Counted from the stretch's first letter, positions 1-11,820 are shown. The stretch: DNA of 64,000 nt from Golubevia sp. BC0850 (GCA_012976225.1 JAAVVG010000006.1:186001-250000); one strand, 5' to 3'. Translations and numbers: made by a program. The notes: generated by a model from the sequence alone, not told the origin.

Positions 1-646
1 CTAGCTACGATCAACGCTGACTTCTCAGACGATCCAATCCGTGCCCCTGGACATCAAACTACGACTTCTCAACAGATCGAAGCTCAGATCAATTCGATCC
101 GAAGCAGCTCATTCAGTTCATCTTCGCAGCAGCTCAGAACACAGGAACCGACCTCGGACCGCTTCCTCCATCCTTCCAGCAAATCTTGGATCTAGACTCT
201 ACTGAGACCACTGTTGTTCCAATTCCAGATCCTGTCTCACCTCCTTGCAACAGTGGAAGAACCTTCGATAGCGAGTTTTCGAAATCCTCTTCGTATTCGA
301 CTTTTTCCTCCCTTTTTCCCGTTCGTCGAATCTGACTCTCAATTCCCAATTTCTCCTCTTACAGCTCTCGGTGCTATCTTGAACTTGCTCAAGGGTCTTG
401 CCACGAGACTAGACGTCCAACCTACAGTTCTCATCGACGATTATCAGACTGATCTAGACTTCCTACAGAACCCAGTTCCAACAGACACTGATGAGACTGC
501 ACTGTATCTGATCGGACCTGCTGGAGCTCCTCTCATTCAACTCATCGTAGACAACGCTGTTCTTAAGGTTGAAATCGCCAACGCCACTAGCTTGACCGAT
601 GAAGGCTTCGACGTTGCTCTTTCAGGGGCTCTTCCTACCGACGCTC

Positions 647-662
647 CAGCAGACCAGCAGAC
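647..662. repeat. 8-bp direct tandem duplication inside the DUF3712 exon
   Basis: CAGCAGAC occurs twice in a row at 647-654 and 655-662. Reading with only one copy gives a continuous family-like stretch (DAPADAYIEFP) running into the next donor at 680 in the correct phase. With both copies the frame shifts by two. Confidence 0.85.
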
Positions 663-2487
663 GCTTACATCGAATTCCCGTGAGTGAGATCTCCCCTCTC
701 TCCTCTGGAACTATCCATCACTCCATTTTCTTTCGAAAGAATTTCATCTTTTGGAGAGAACGAGCCAAGCATGCTTGCCAGCTCTGTCGTCTCTCCCTTC
801 CTGACCCTTCTCTCTTCCTCGCTCCTCTCTCCTCGCCAGATCGGGACTGAAGGTCACCTGGATCGATAATGGAAACGAAAGGGACATCGCCACAGTGCTC
901 CTCCCACCAAATTGCTCGGCTGCTGGAATCGGAGTGCCTGATTTGGTCACTTCTGGTCATTTGACGATTGTGAGCATCCCTTCTTTCTCATTTCGAGCGG
1001 ACACTTGTTTCTCTTTCCCTTTACCCTCTTTTAACTCACGATAGTTTCTCTCCTTCCTTTGGTTCTCACTCTCCACAGACTCACTTGGGAGCCTTCACAG
1101 ACTTTGCCGAGTACCTTCTCCACAACCCATCCTTTCGATTGGAGGCTTCACTCTGACGACGTAACTGTCCGTGCTCTCGGGATTAGCTTCGGAAATGCCA
1201 TTCTCTCTAAACGGACTACTCTCGACGCTTTCAACAACTTTCCAGGTGAGTGGAAAGCACTATGGTATCCGACTTCTCCCAATCGACTGACTCTGTCTCT
1301 GTTTTCTGTCTTCCTCTGTTTCTCTTCGCCACTGCTCCAAATCGTTTCTTTTTCTGTTAACAATCTATTTTTCTTCTTTCTAGGTGTTACCATTGCCAGC
1401 TTCGACATTCCAAGTCAAGATACTGAAGCCGTAGACTTGAACTTCGTCGCCGACGTTTCGATTCCATCTCCAGCTTCTCTTGGAATTCAGCTCGACACTG
1501 CCAACTTCAAGATCTACTGCGAAGGGACTTACATCGGACCTGCTCAAGCTACCAACTTGTTCATAGCAGCAAAGGCTCTTAACACTCCTGTTTTCAACGG
1601 ACAAGTCACTCACAAGTCAGGAAAGGACTTAGAAATGGCTGGGGTCCTTTTCTCGAACTATCTCGCCGGATAAAACTCAAGTCTGCAGGTCATTGGAGAC
1701 TCAGTCATCACCGAAGCCAATGGAAACCGGCCAGTTGGATGGCTGACGACAGCTTTCAGGACGCTCACTTTGGACGTTATTCAGCCAGGTAAGAGGCATT
1801 TGCCAGAAAGTTGTTTGCAGTTCTCTTCTTCTCTTTTTGATAGACTTTCTTTCAGAACGGTGCTGATAGTTTCCTTTCTTGTTGAACCTCCTTACGCCTT
1901 CTCTTTTCATTTCTAGGTCGCATCTACCAGATCATCTACTCTATCACTCTTTCAGATCTCACCGTCACCATCTTGGATCCAGATAGCTCGTATGACTTAA
2001 CAGTCTCCAATAAGTTTCCCAATCACGGTCGCCCTCACCGTTCGGCCAGCACGCAGCCACTCGTCTCCTCTCCTGTCTTCTTCGCTTCTTCTCTCCCAAA
2101 CAGACAACAAGACCACCGCAGTCTTCTCAAATCACTTCGGATTTGATTTACAGCCTATCGAAGCTGGTCCATCCATCACGATTACCTACGAGGGAGGAGA
2201 CGCAGCTCAACTGGATCTTCCTTTCGCTAAGGTCGACGCCGGAACTTCGAATGGCCCAGATGACAAGGAGAACTTGGTTTCGAATTTGAAAAATCAAATT
2301 CTTCATGCTCTAGATCATGGTTCGTTCCAGGCTTTCTTGGCCAAGCTCACAGATACTGAAGATGTCGTCTTTGGACTCAAAGGACAGACCTCAGTCCTAG
2401 CTCGCACTATCATCGGAGACATTCCAATCGGCCATATTCCATTCGACGTCACTTCTCACCTCGATGGAATCAACTCTTTCAACCACG

Positions 2488-2495
2488 AAGCAAGC
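2488..2495. repeat. 4-bp direct tandem duplication inside the DUF3712 exon
   Basis: AAGC is present twice in a row. Before it the family-like frame reads GINSFNHEA; after it the family-like frame is KVSDVQVKSAS, displaced by one base. One copy would give a continuous reading. Confidence 0.75.
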
Positions 2496-4446
2496 CAAGG
2501 TTAGCGACGTCCAAGTCAAGAGCGCGTCCCCTGAATACATCGAGATGCTTGCCATGGTCACGTTAGAGAACCCAAGTGGTAAGTTTTTGACATTTCCTAA
2601 AATCTATGAAATAGCTCCCAGAAGGTAGTTTGGGAGTTGAAAGTACGTTGCGATTCTGACTTTGCCTGTATCCTTTTCTACACTCTTCTAGATGTCACTC
2701 TCGTCACTAGCGACATCTCTCTTCCAGTCATCTGCCAAGATTACGAGATTGGACGCGTCATCTTACCCGACCTGGCTCTCATCCCCGGAACTAACGTGGT
2801 CAAGGCTCTAGTTCACTACCAACGTGCTGATTCAAACTCGACAAAGGCTCAAGACTTGTTGACCAACTACATCTCTACTCCTGATGGAGGAGCCACTGGA
2901 GTTCTATCTTCAAACCTGGTAATCGATGGATCTTCGAAGGCAGACTCAGCTCCTCTTTCTCCTTACGAATCTATCCAGCAAGCACTGGAAGGGTTCACGG
3001 TTCGAAGCGTGCTAGATGGAATCGGTGCTCGTCTGACGGATGAAGCCAAGGTATTCATTGAGGCCACTTCCTTGTGTAGCAGCTTAGATGGGAGCCCCGA
3101 AGTTACAGCTCAGTTGGTTGCTCACGACGATTTGGTGAGTGAAGAGGGTAGAGAATAGGATCCTTCTCTGTTCTTTGCCTCTGACGACCATAGGATCCTT
3201 TTCCCCGTTTCGTTACAGCCCATCGAATTGGCCTTCGTTTACGCTAGTGCAGAGATCCAGAAGACAGGTGGAAAAGTAGATCCGCCATACGCTCGTCTTA
3301 CTGTTACTTTGGATCCTATTTTCGTCATGCCTCCGTGAGTGTAAACACCCTTTCATCTATCCTTCTTCAATTCATCTTGTCATCCTTTCGCTCCGAGAGT
3401 CTTTTGACTATTGCCTTTTTAGTCTTTTGACAATCCATCTTTTTCTGAACTTCTCTACGCCATTTCTTCTTCGAACAGAGCGTTCTCGACTGGGAACCCA
3501 GATGGTCAACACACTATTCAAGATATCAAACACGTCTTACTTCCTCAAGGTTTGCTCCGCTCTTTGGATATTTTGCGCTCCAACACTGATATCTACTACC
3601 AGCTGACCCTCAGACTCGGTGGAGAGAATGGTGAAGACTTCCATCTGTTCGCTTACAATCCAACACCCAACTGATTTTCCTATTCCTTCCATTTTACTCA
3701 AGGCTACATCGTCCCAGCTCTCAATTATCTTCAAAGAGACGTTCCTACTGTCTACGCGCTCAGTCTTGGTGGAGGTAAGTACACAAGGCAGAGGCAAGAG
3801 ACTCATATTGACGCACCTAGGCCTGTTCTGAATCTTTCTCTTTCTCTTTCCCCTTCGACTTAAATTTGGCAGTTACCCTTGGAGATGCTTTCACTGATAC
3901 GGCTACTTTGATCGGAACGCTACTTCCAAAACTGGTCGAGAATCTGGCGACGGATGGAATCAGGGACAGTGAGCGTTCAAAACTGTTCGACCTCAGAAGA
4001 CATGGTCAAGAGCAAACCACTAACTTCCTTTCCTCTCTTTCCCTCAGTTTTGAAATGCATTCTTCCAGATCTTCAAAGTGGAGGGTTGCTGGGAGCCATC
4101 GGAAGTTCTCTCTGTGGTCTCACCGGGGCAGACGCTAATAGGACTTCTAGGTCCTTTACTAGGGGTTACTCCAGTGCTCGGACCGATTCTGCAAGACCTA
4201 GGATGTTCAGCTACTTCATTAACCAGTAGCTCCTCGGCTGCTTCGAGTACCTCAGCCGACCCTGTTTCTCAAGCAGTCGAAGGAGCCTCATCCGTGGTCT
4301 CTAGGATTACCAGCGGCATTGCCTCTCCTACTGGAATTCTAGGAGATATAGGAGATGTCCCGGACGATATTCTAGGAGGTAATGACAATCAAGGTGGAGC
4401 CGCCAATAGAGTTTCTGAGCCCGCTCCTTCCGCAACGGCTCTTTAA

Positions 4447-5037
4447 CTTCAAGAACAACATTCACGGATTTTCTGCAAGGTAGATACAGCTTCGATTTCA
4501 ACATCCAGCTCCTGGTGCTACTGCACCTTCTCTCTGTCACTTTACCAAAACAAAACATTTCCTTGCCGTCTACGTTCCAAGTTCCCCGTTCCGAAAACTC
4601 AACTCTCAACACAAAGAAAAATCTCTAACTTTACCCACATTCTTTCATCTAAATTCTCACTTTTTGGCTCTGTTCTCGATCCTACTCTCTTTTACTTTTA
4701 TCAAATGGATCTTCCTATTCTTCCTTCCAAAAAGTCTGCTGACTTTGTTCTCTTCAGATTCACCCATGCTTTTGTTTCGAATACTTTCTTCATCTTCTGC
4801 TCTTGATTCAATCTTTCCTATTCTTTCTCTCTCGCTCTGATCTTCGATTCGAAGAGACTCAATCACATAGTCACGAATTCAGAGATTGCTCTCTCTTTCC
4901 ACTTTATTTCAAAACTTCTTTTTTCTACTTTAATTTGACCAGCCTTTACCTACTAGAAAACTTCCTTGATAGTTCTAACACCTTTGTCTTTCAGAATTAT
5001 GACTTCTTTTCATTCCACTTTCTCTCTTGCCCTCTTT
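4447..5037. other. Convergent intergenic region
   Basis: T-rich sequence between two genes that point at each other. I see only 3' untranslated sequence of both; the short open frames here are low-complexity Ser/Phe-rich and unsupported. Confidence 0.6.
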
Positions 5038-6285
5038 TTAGTAAACCTCCAAAATCATTTTCCCCTCCCAACTCTCGCCCTCCTCCAATTCAACCCACCC
5101 ATCAACATAACCTGGTTCAACACAAACGAACTTCTTCCAACCACCATCCTCCATATCACCCATTCCATCACTTTTCTCCTTAGCAGGATTCCAAACCACA
5201 GTATCCTTGAATCCTTCTCTTGTCAACTTAATACCATTTCCACCTTCAGTAGTATGAGCTTGAACCAAATTCTTGGCACGACCAATCAAAGAATTACAAT
5301 AAGAAATCTTAACTTCTGGAGAATGTCCAGGAAAGACTGAATCGATTTCTTTAGCTTGAGTGGTTAGTTCTTGAGAGGTGAGCTCAATCTCTGCAGAAGG
5401 ATCAGCAGAGGTTTTATCATGATAGTATTGACCTTGAAGTCCAGAAATTGAAGCTTTTGTTGAATCTGGTAGAGCAATGTAGGAGTGAAGTAGAGCTTGA
5501 AATGGCATCGAAGACGAGGTTGAGGTTGAGTCATGAGTAACTTTTAAGGAGGTTGAAAGCGAAGTTGAGGTTAAGGTGATGGTGTAGAGGAGAATGAATG
5601 GGTATTTGAAGGTTGAGAAATGGAAGTGATTGGAAGTTGATTTGAGGACTGGGGGGTGAGTGGAAGGGGGAAGGTTGAGCATTCGGTGCCTGAAATGACC
5701 ATGATTTTTCTTATATAGACTAATTGATATGATTTCTTTGCAACAGAAAGTGAGAAGTCATTTCACTTCAAGTCTAGAGACCTGATCTCCTTCACCTGCT
5801 CCCCACTTTCATGCGGTCTGTGACCATCACTCGGCTTCGACCACCTCATTCTCAACTCGGATTCCTTCTTTTACTTCGAAAAGCTCAGTCTAGATGCCCC
5901 ATGCTTCATTTCTCACCCCTCCAGACTCACCCAAAGCAACTGAGACCTTCTCTCCTCCACCTTGAGCTTCATCGTGTACCTTCTCATTACTCAAACTCCA
6001 AGTCGAATTCCTAGCGAAACCATGCCTGGGCAAAGCTTCTAGACCTTTTCCTTTTGGTAAATCTTTATGATCTTTCACTTCTCCAAAGACAGGGAAGACG
6101 ATTGGGATTCCACCTCTGATTGGAGATTGACCGTCTAGATTGGATTTGGAGGATAGAAAAAGTCTTTCTTGATTTTGAGATTTCCAAGAAGTTATAGTAG
6201 CTCCGAAAAGATTGATTTGGACAGAAGAAGAAGAAGAAGGAAGAGTTAAGGAGACTAGATTGGGCGAGAGTAAGGAGGTTGACAT
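5038..6285 (-). CDS. Glucose-6-phosphate 1-epimerase (aldose-epimerase-like)
   Basis: Interconverts the alpha and beta anomers of glucose 6-phosphate and related hexose 6-phosphates in the cytosol (family of yeast YMR099C). Model: exon 1 6285-5931, exon 2 5648-5038; intron of 282 nt with GTGAGT donor and a pyrimidine-rich CCCCCAG acceptor, phase 1, giving 321 aa against about 300 usual for the family. Visible marks: INLFGATITSW near the N-terminus, SPIRGGIPIVFPVFG, RHGFAR at residues 87-92 (substrate-binding His/Arg), FQALLHSYI with the conserved His, and FVCVEPGYV with the Glu expected to be the catalytic base. The start Met is directly followed by the first beta strand, so it is probably right. 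A different acceptor at about 5690 is possible but breaks phase. Confidence 0.88.
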
Positions 6286-7279
6286 GCTCAGAAGGTTAGC
6301 TTTGAAGGTTAAATTTTGAGATATTGGCTGACAGAGCTAATGGAAGGCTTGATGGAGTGGATTCAGGAGGAGAACTGAAAGGTTGTCAAGATGTACACAG
6401 CGATGAACATGGACGGTGAAGCGAGAAGGATCGAAACATCAAAGAGATGGCTTCATCCCAACTTCATCCATCATACAGAATTTCTCTTGCCTCCCCCATT
6501 CAGTCTCTTTTTTTGGGCCGCAATAATCAGCCTTTCCCACTTCAGCGTTCATGAGAGAGCGGACATCCTTCACTGTGAGTCCCAAGAGAAGAGAGGTTCA
6601 ACTTCAAACAACACAGCTCGATAGCAGCTTTGAGTCAAGTCTTCAATCCTCCTCCGATCTCGGTTCAGTTGGCCTTTTGGTTGAAAATTGTGAAATATTC
6701 ACTGGATCCTCAAATCGGAAGAGAGAGAGAATAGGAATAGAGAGAGAGTTGGAGTGGAGATGAGAGATGAGAGGGAAGAGGGAAGACAGTAGTGCTGCGA
6801 GTTGACATGCACGCAAATCAATGAGTAGCTAAGAAGATGGAGATTATGGAGTTGATATAATAACAGAAGAGGTGGTAAATTCAGTCGATCTGATCGGAAG
6901 GAGCTGCCTTAAAGGCAGCACTCCAAGACTGTGTAGGAAAATGGAAGCAAAGAGACGTCTCGTCTAGTTCTCCTTCTGCCCCTTGGGCATGCTCTTTCTA
7001 ACTGGTACGAGAGAAATGTGTTTATAAAGTAAAGGGCCAGGTGAGAGGTAGGCTCGTCTAGGAAAATTTCCATCCTTAAAGGTCTCTCATCTAGCAAGTT
7101 CGAGTTGAACCCTCCCTCCTTCCATTCGAGCATACAGTCGGTCGAGCGTTCTCTAAATCGACTTCAGAATGAACCCGTCGGAAACAGAGCTTCCCATTTC
7201 TCTGCTCCTTCAAAACTTTGGTAAACTTCTCTGAGGTTCTCTCTTCTTCCTCTCTCTTTCTCTTTCCCAGTCCATCACT
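6286..7279. other. Divergent intergenic region
   Basis: About 1 kb upstream of both the epimerase and the F-box gene. It includes a purine-rich GA stretch (about 6715-6780). No convincing open frame, RNA gene or clear TATA box was found. Confidence 0.5.
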
Positions 7280-8644
7280 ATGGAAAGTTGCCTATCCGAT
7301 CCCTTTCTGGCTATCCCATCTGAGCTATTCTGCCAACTTCTATCGTTCCTTGAACATCCTTCAATCGCAACTTCAACGGCCGTCAGCACCGACTGGAGAA
7401 GAGTCGTACACTCAGACTCTACGCTCTTTCGAGAGATCGTTCTATCAAACCTTGGAGTGGATAGCGATCCGGAAGAGGTCTTACTTCATCTTGAGAGGCT
7501 CTCCACTCTAGCTCTCAATCAGGTAGCCAAGGTCTCTCTCAATCTATCCAGCTTCTTCAAACGATTCGAGACCGACTCCAAAGGCGCTGGCTTCAAGACT
7601 ATATTTCAATTCTCATCAGCTCTTCAAGTATCCAAGCACTCTCTTCGAGAGATCTGTCTGACTCTAGAATCAAATAAATAGAAGGGTCAAGAAGATTATC
7701 CTCAAGTCATTTCATTCCTTACATTTCTGATTCGGAGTCTTCGAAGTTTCAGCCGTTTAGGGTTATTGAGGATCGAAGGGCCAATTGATGCATCAATCAA
7801 ACTTGGAGAAGAAGTCACTGGATCCAAGATAGTCAGAATGATCAACAAAGATCATACATACCAAGGTCAGCTTCCTTTACTGATGAAGGAACAAGTGGAG
7901 CAGATCATGCCGAACTTTTAAAGGAATTACCAATTTTAACTTCAACCCTTCAAGAGCTCGATTTATCCAACCTTGCGAACGTCAGCGGATCGTCAGCTTG
8001 GGATCTCTCCTTCAGATGATTAGATCTGACTCAGCCCATAGCCGACCCAGTTGGTGTTGAGTTTTATAGATTACTAGAAATATTAAATCAAGCCATTGGA
8101 CTCAAATCTCTATCACTTGCTGTTGGGAGAAATCAGATCGAATGGGATCCTCTGTTTAGATGGGCTGGGAAGGAGCCGGAGGAATTGAAATTGTGCTTAA
8201 ATTATGGAGTCTGTTTGAAGTAATTTCAAGTCGAATCATCTCGTCCATAGTTATGCCATCAAGAGAAACTCTCAAGAAGCTTACTTTAACGGGGGTAACA
8301 TGTGAAGACGATGAGCTTCCAACGAAAACGAGGAAGCTGAAGTGGCATCAGAATGCATTCCAGTCTTCCTCAAGCTTCATCACTTAACTTTAACCGCATT
8401 TCACCTTATTGTTCAGGCTGAAACATCACTCCTCCATCTTCCTCCTCTTAAAGAGTATCAGCTTAATTTCGCCAGCTTGATTCAAATGGCGTTGAAGGAT
8501 CGCAACAATACTTGGATCAAATGGCTTGCAAATTTCAACTATCCAGTTCTCAACAATTTAGGTCCACCCTGGATACTTTATGACTTTGAGGAGAAGGCTC
8601 CAAAGCTCAAGGTACCAAGTTACAAAGTTGAACTTGTATCTTGA
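7280..8644 (+). pseudogene. F-box / leucine-rich protein gene, degraded after the F-box
   Basis: The first 133 codons from the ATG at 7280 are open and start with an F-box-like segment (residues 8-50: PSELFCQLLSFL, then STDWRRVV and LFREIVL), the module that docks substrate adaptors to SKP1 in SCF ubiquitin ligases. A TAG at 7679 closes the frame. The same frame then continues with plausible protein (FLTFLIRSLRSFSRLGLLRI) but meets more stops. Leucine-rich pieces such as GLKSLSLAVGRNQIEWDPLF near 8100 and LKLHHLTLTAFHL near 8370 lie in different frames. No good splice sites join these pieces. I read it as an F-box/LRR gene in decay; a short expressed F-box-only protein of 133 aa cannot be excluded. 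Confidence 0.65.
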
Positions 8645-9093
8645 AACCCGATTCGGCTCGAAAGAGTCGTCTATGGGAAAAGAATGGATGAGAAGGGTGG
8701 CGAAACCTCAGTACGAGGGAGTGGGAGTTTTGTAGTCGCATACAGACATATAGACATGGATGTAATCTTATTATCCCAAAAACTCTGAATTTCTTTTTCT
8801 TTCTCTTGGCTCTCTCTTCGATTCTTCTCATCGCTTCCCTTTGAGAATTTGAGGTTCATTCCCCCATTCATCTTCTCATCTTACCCACTTCCCTTCCGTC
8901 CCTCTTGTCAAAAAGCTGTTCATGTGTTCGACCGAAAATTAAAAAGGACTTGAAACAGAACAGTATATAAATAAGAGGGGAACAGTCAGTTTGAAAGTTC
9001 ACTTTTGCTTAAAGACCTTTCTTTACCATCTCATCTCTCTTGAAAGCCTCTCTTTCTTCTCTCCATTGCTTAGCCCTTCCCATCATTACATTT
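8645..9093. other. Intergenic region 3' of alpha-galactosidase
   Basis: Lies between the F-box relic and the alpha-galactosidase stop. It contains a strong TATA-like element at 8964-8973 followed by CT-rich sequence on the plus strand, but no supported plus-strand gene. Confidence 0.5.
8964..8973 (+). promoter_or_regulatory. TATA-like element TATATAAATA without an obvious gene
   Basis: TATATAAATA is followed within 30-100 bases by CT-rich sequence typical of fungal transcription starts. The only plus-strand open frame after it (8991-9173, MKVHFCLKTF...) runs antisense into the alpha-galactosidase 3' end. It could drive an antisense transcript or be an AT-rich 3' signal of the minus-strand gene. 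Confidence 0.3.
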
Positions 9094-10970
9094 TCAACTT
9101 CCACCATTTCTCTCTCTTTCCATCTCTTCATCACTTACACCCATCCCACCAGTCCCTTCTTCGGCGATCTTGAAGATTTTAATAGAGTGACCTTCAACTT
9201 CCAATTCACCCATTGACTGCTTAAAAGGACTTCCCTCTTCCTTCTCCAACGTCTCCGGAACAGCTCCCATCTCAAAATCAACTCCTTTCCAAAGATCATA
9301 GACATCCCAGGATCCGTTCTTCAAATCCTTATCATCATGATAAGGGAAAATATCTTCAAATGGAAGTAAGATCTTTTGTTTCTCAGTCGCCATGTTCAAA
9401 AGGGCAACAACAAAAGTTCCATTAGCTAAAGGACCAGACCATAATTGAATGTTTCCGCCACCATCAACTTCTTTCTTGTAATTTCTGTAAGCAGCAGCTC
9501 CAACTGAATCTTGAGAGATTGCAATGACATGCTTATTCTTGATGATAGCTCTGGTTGAATTATCCATGTTTGAAAGATCGTTTCCTAAGATTAAAGGTGA
9601 CTTCACCGCTGCCCACATTGAGAAATGAAGGACGTATTCATTTTGTGTCATCCCACCGTTTCCTACTTCGAGAGAGTCGAGATCGTTCCAACGTCCTTTG
9701 CCGGCATTTTGTCCAAGTGGGGCTGCAAAGTCTAGGATTTTGGCCATAGAACAGTGGCCACCTGAGAAGAAGGAAGAGACGAAAGGTTTTGGCACTGTTT
9801 TCTCTCTCTTGGTTTTTCCTCCATCTCCTTCAAACTCACCTGGGAACAGTACGCAGTCTGCCATAGATTCACAGGCACAGCGGCTATCGAACTTGTCGAA
9901 GTTATCGTAGATGTCACCAGTTCTTTGGAGAAAGGGTTCAAAGGGGAAATGGGGCTTGAGTCCAGTGTCCCGTCGGATCGAGCGATGTTGATACTCATAT
10001 GAAGACCTTCAGCACTTCAGACTGGAAGCGATGACGTCAAGACTCGCTACTCACATTCTCCAAGAGTTTCCAATAGTCTGACCGAAACTCCATGGTGAAT
10101 CTTGTCCCCAATTGCAGATTCCATAGAGAAATGGTCGTCCCGTCGCATTTAAAGCCTTCCCCATAGCAGCAAAGCGATCGAAAGTAACCTTTGGATTTCC
10201 AAATCTACCTTCGTTGAAGCAGTTCTGAATTGATTGAAGCAGAAAGCAGGAGTTCGGGTGAGCGAAGAAAGGGGACAAGATCAAGAGGGTTCCCACTCAA
10301 CTCACATCGTACTTCAAGTAGTCAAAACCCCAGTCAGCAAAAGTCTGAGCATCGAGAGTCTCGAGATCTAGAGAAGCTGGATATCCACCGCAGGTCATCG
10401 TTCCAGCAGAACTAAACAAGAAAAAGGGGGGTTCGGATAAACAAAAAAAGGGGGTTCGGAGTCAGCTCGAGTTGGTTTACAGTCGACTTGCTTTGACCTT
10501 TTGCTTCTTGTTAGTGACCGAAATTGGAACCTGCTTTAGTAACTCACGAGTAGATCCCTACTTTGAGACCATCAGCATGAAGAACGTCCGTCATGTTCTT
10601 GAATCCAGATGGGTACTTTGAAGGATCGACGACGATCTTGTTGGTCTCTGGATCTCTCTCTTTTAAAGCGTAGCAGTCGTCATTGATTATGTAGTTGTAT
10701 CCAAGACTGATGGAGGATAGAGGGGGCAAGAGTAAAGCGTCAGAAGAGTAGAGCAGATCTTGAAGTCGTCAAGGATTTGACTCACTCTCTCAAACCTTCA
10801 TCGACTAGTGCTTTCCCATTAGCGATCATAATGTCCTCCGAGATACCACACCCATACGTGTTCCAGCTGTTCCATCCCATTTGTGGTGTGAGAGCAAGAC
10901 CATTATCCAGAGCTCGGACCTTTGAAGAGAAGGCCAAAGTCACCAGAGCGGTGAGAAGTGGTGAGATCAT
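9094..10970 (-). CDS. Secreted alpha-galactosidase, glycoside hydrolase family 27
   Basis: Hydrolyses terminal alpha-galactose from oligosaccharides and galactomannans outside the cell. Six exons: 10970-10786, 10706-10548, 10411-10306, 10224-10055, 9922-9840, 9761-9094; all junction phases agree, giving 456 aa. Residues 1-20 ([20 protein letters not shown]) form a signal peptide, followed by the GH27 opening [17 protein letters not shown]. Catalytic nucleophile: the Asp of YLKYD (exon 3/4 junction, next residues NC as in the family). Acid/base: the second Asp of [14 protein letters not shown]. Also [19 protein letters not shown] and [18 protein letters not shown]. In the acid/base motif, Leu replaces the Pro usual in WNDPD. 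The last 20 residues are Gly/Glu-rich and unlike the family end; a GTAAGT inside them could be an unused donor. Confidence 0.93.
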
Positions 10971-11820
10971 ACTTATAAGTTGAAGATGTGAATCAATTCA
11001 GAGGTATGGAAGAAGAAGAAAGAGGAAGATGGGGACGAGGAAGAATGGGAAAAAGAATCCAAGAAAGAATATTGAAGGGTTGGCTTTAAGTGCTTCTCAT
11101 GATGAGTGACCAAGTCCTTGACTGCTTGACACCTTTCCCTGATCGCCTGATCGACAGAACCGAGCTTCTAAATTCGAATTCTAACAGGGTAGCAAATGAG
11201 GGAATGCGGAGGAACTGAAGGACGGAGAGAATTTGAAGGGAAATTCTTCGATCCGACCTTCCCCAGCTTCTTCTCCACTTTGAAGTTTTGAACCTCGTCG
11301 CAAGAAATCTTGACCTTCTACCAACCAGTTTTTAACTCGAGCAAAGTCTTTCCGTTCGAAAAGTGGACAGGCTATTTGGTTCCTTTGCCCTCCTTCCCTT
11401 CATCTCCTTTTTCTTGACGGAACTAGGTCCTCCGCAGCAAAAAGGAAAGGGTGTGCAAACCAGTAAAGCGGAGGGGTCGAGACCGACCTATCTTGAACCC
11501 AAGACGCGGAAGAAGGTAGACTTGATTTTCGTTTAAGGCTCTGGTGAGTTGAAGATCACCTACCTGTGAACGTAACAGAAGGAGCGAGAGCGAATTCGAG
11601 GGAAGGTCGTGACGGGGGAGACGAGACGATAGACGAGAAGCTCCTTCTAGAAGGAACCATTCTTCCACCTGTGCAGTTTTCTACTCAACCTATGGTTTTG
11701 AGCTGTGTGCTTGATAGTGGCTAGAGGAAAGATCTGGAAGTCCTGTAGCGTTGTTAATTCAGCAAGAGACACAAACTCGCATCCAATCTTATTTTGTTCG
11801 ATTTCATTTTCGAGATTCGC
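10971..11820. other. Upstream region of alpha-galactosidase and 3' region of NAS2
   Basis: About 850 bp. It holds the promoter of the alpha-galactosidase (minus strand) and the 3' end of NAS2. A minus-strand open frame of 81 codons at 11423-11668 has no recognisable features and I do not call it. Confidence 0.5.

Larger units (their letters stand above)
1..4446 (+). pseudogene. DUF3712-type protein gene, 5' end cut by window edge, several lesions
   Basis: Repeated beta-sandwich-like segments and the motif PPCNSGRTFD resemble the fungal DUF3712 family (membrane-anchored or secreted proteins of unknown role). Segments readable in order include GLKVTWIDNG, VTSGHLTI, FNNFPGVTIASFDIP and LIPGTNVVKALVHY; the C-terminus is Ser/Thr-rich. 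Likely exons: ?-270, 365-679, 840-969, 1079-1245, 1384-1788, 1917-2009, 2104-2578, 2692-3134, 3219-3334, 3479-3630, 3703-3774, 3873-3968, 4048-4446; the last may hold another very small intron near 4117-4150. Family sequence resumes in a new frame after an 8-bp tandem duplication (647-662), after a shift near 1150, and after a 4-bp tandem duplication (2488-2495). An in-frame TAA lies at 1671 and the donor at 2010 reads ATAAGT. The 3' half (2692 onward) looks intact. This is either a recently broken gene or sequence with local errors. The start lies left of the window. Confidence 0.7.

Noticed and set aside
5690-5700. Alternative acceptor (TTTCAG) for epimerase exon 2
   Set aside because: It gives the wrong phase with the only good donor; the acceptor at 5649 keeps the frame and the expected strand order.
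11423-11668. 81-codon minus-strand open frame
   Set aside because: No domain, no splice context, lies in a promoter/3' region.
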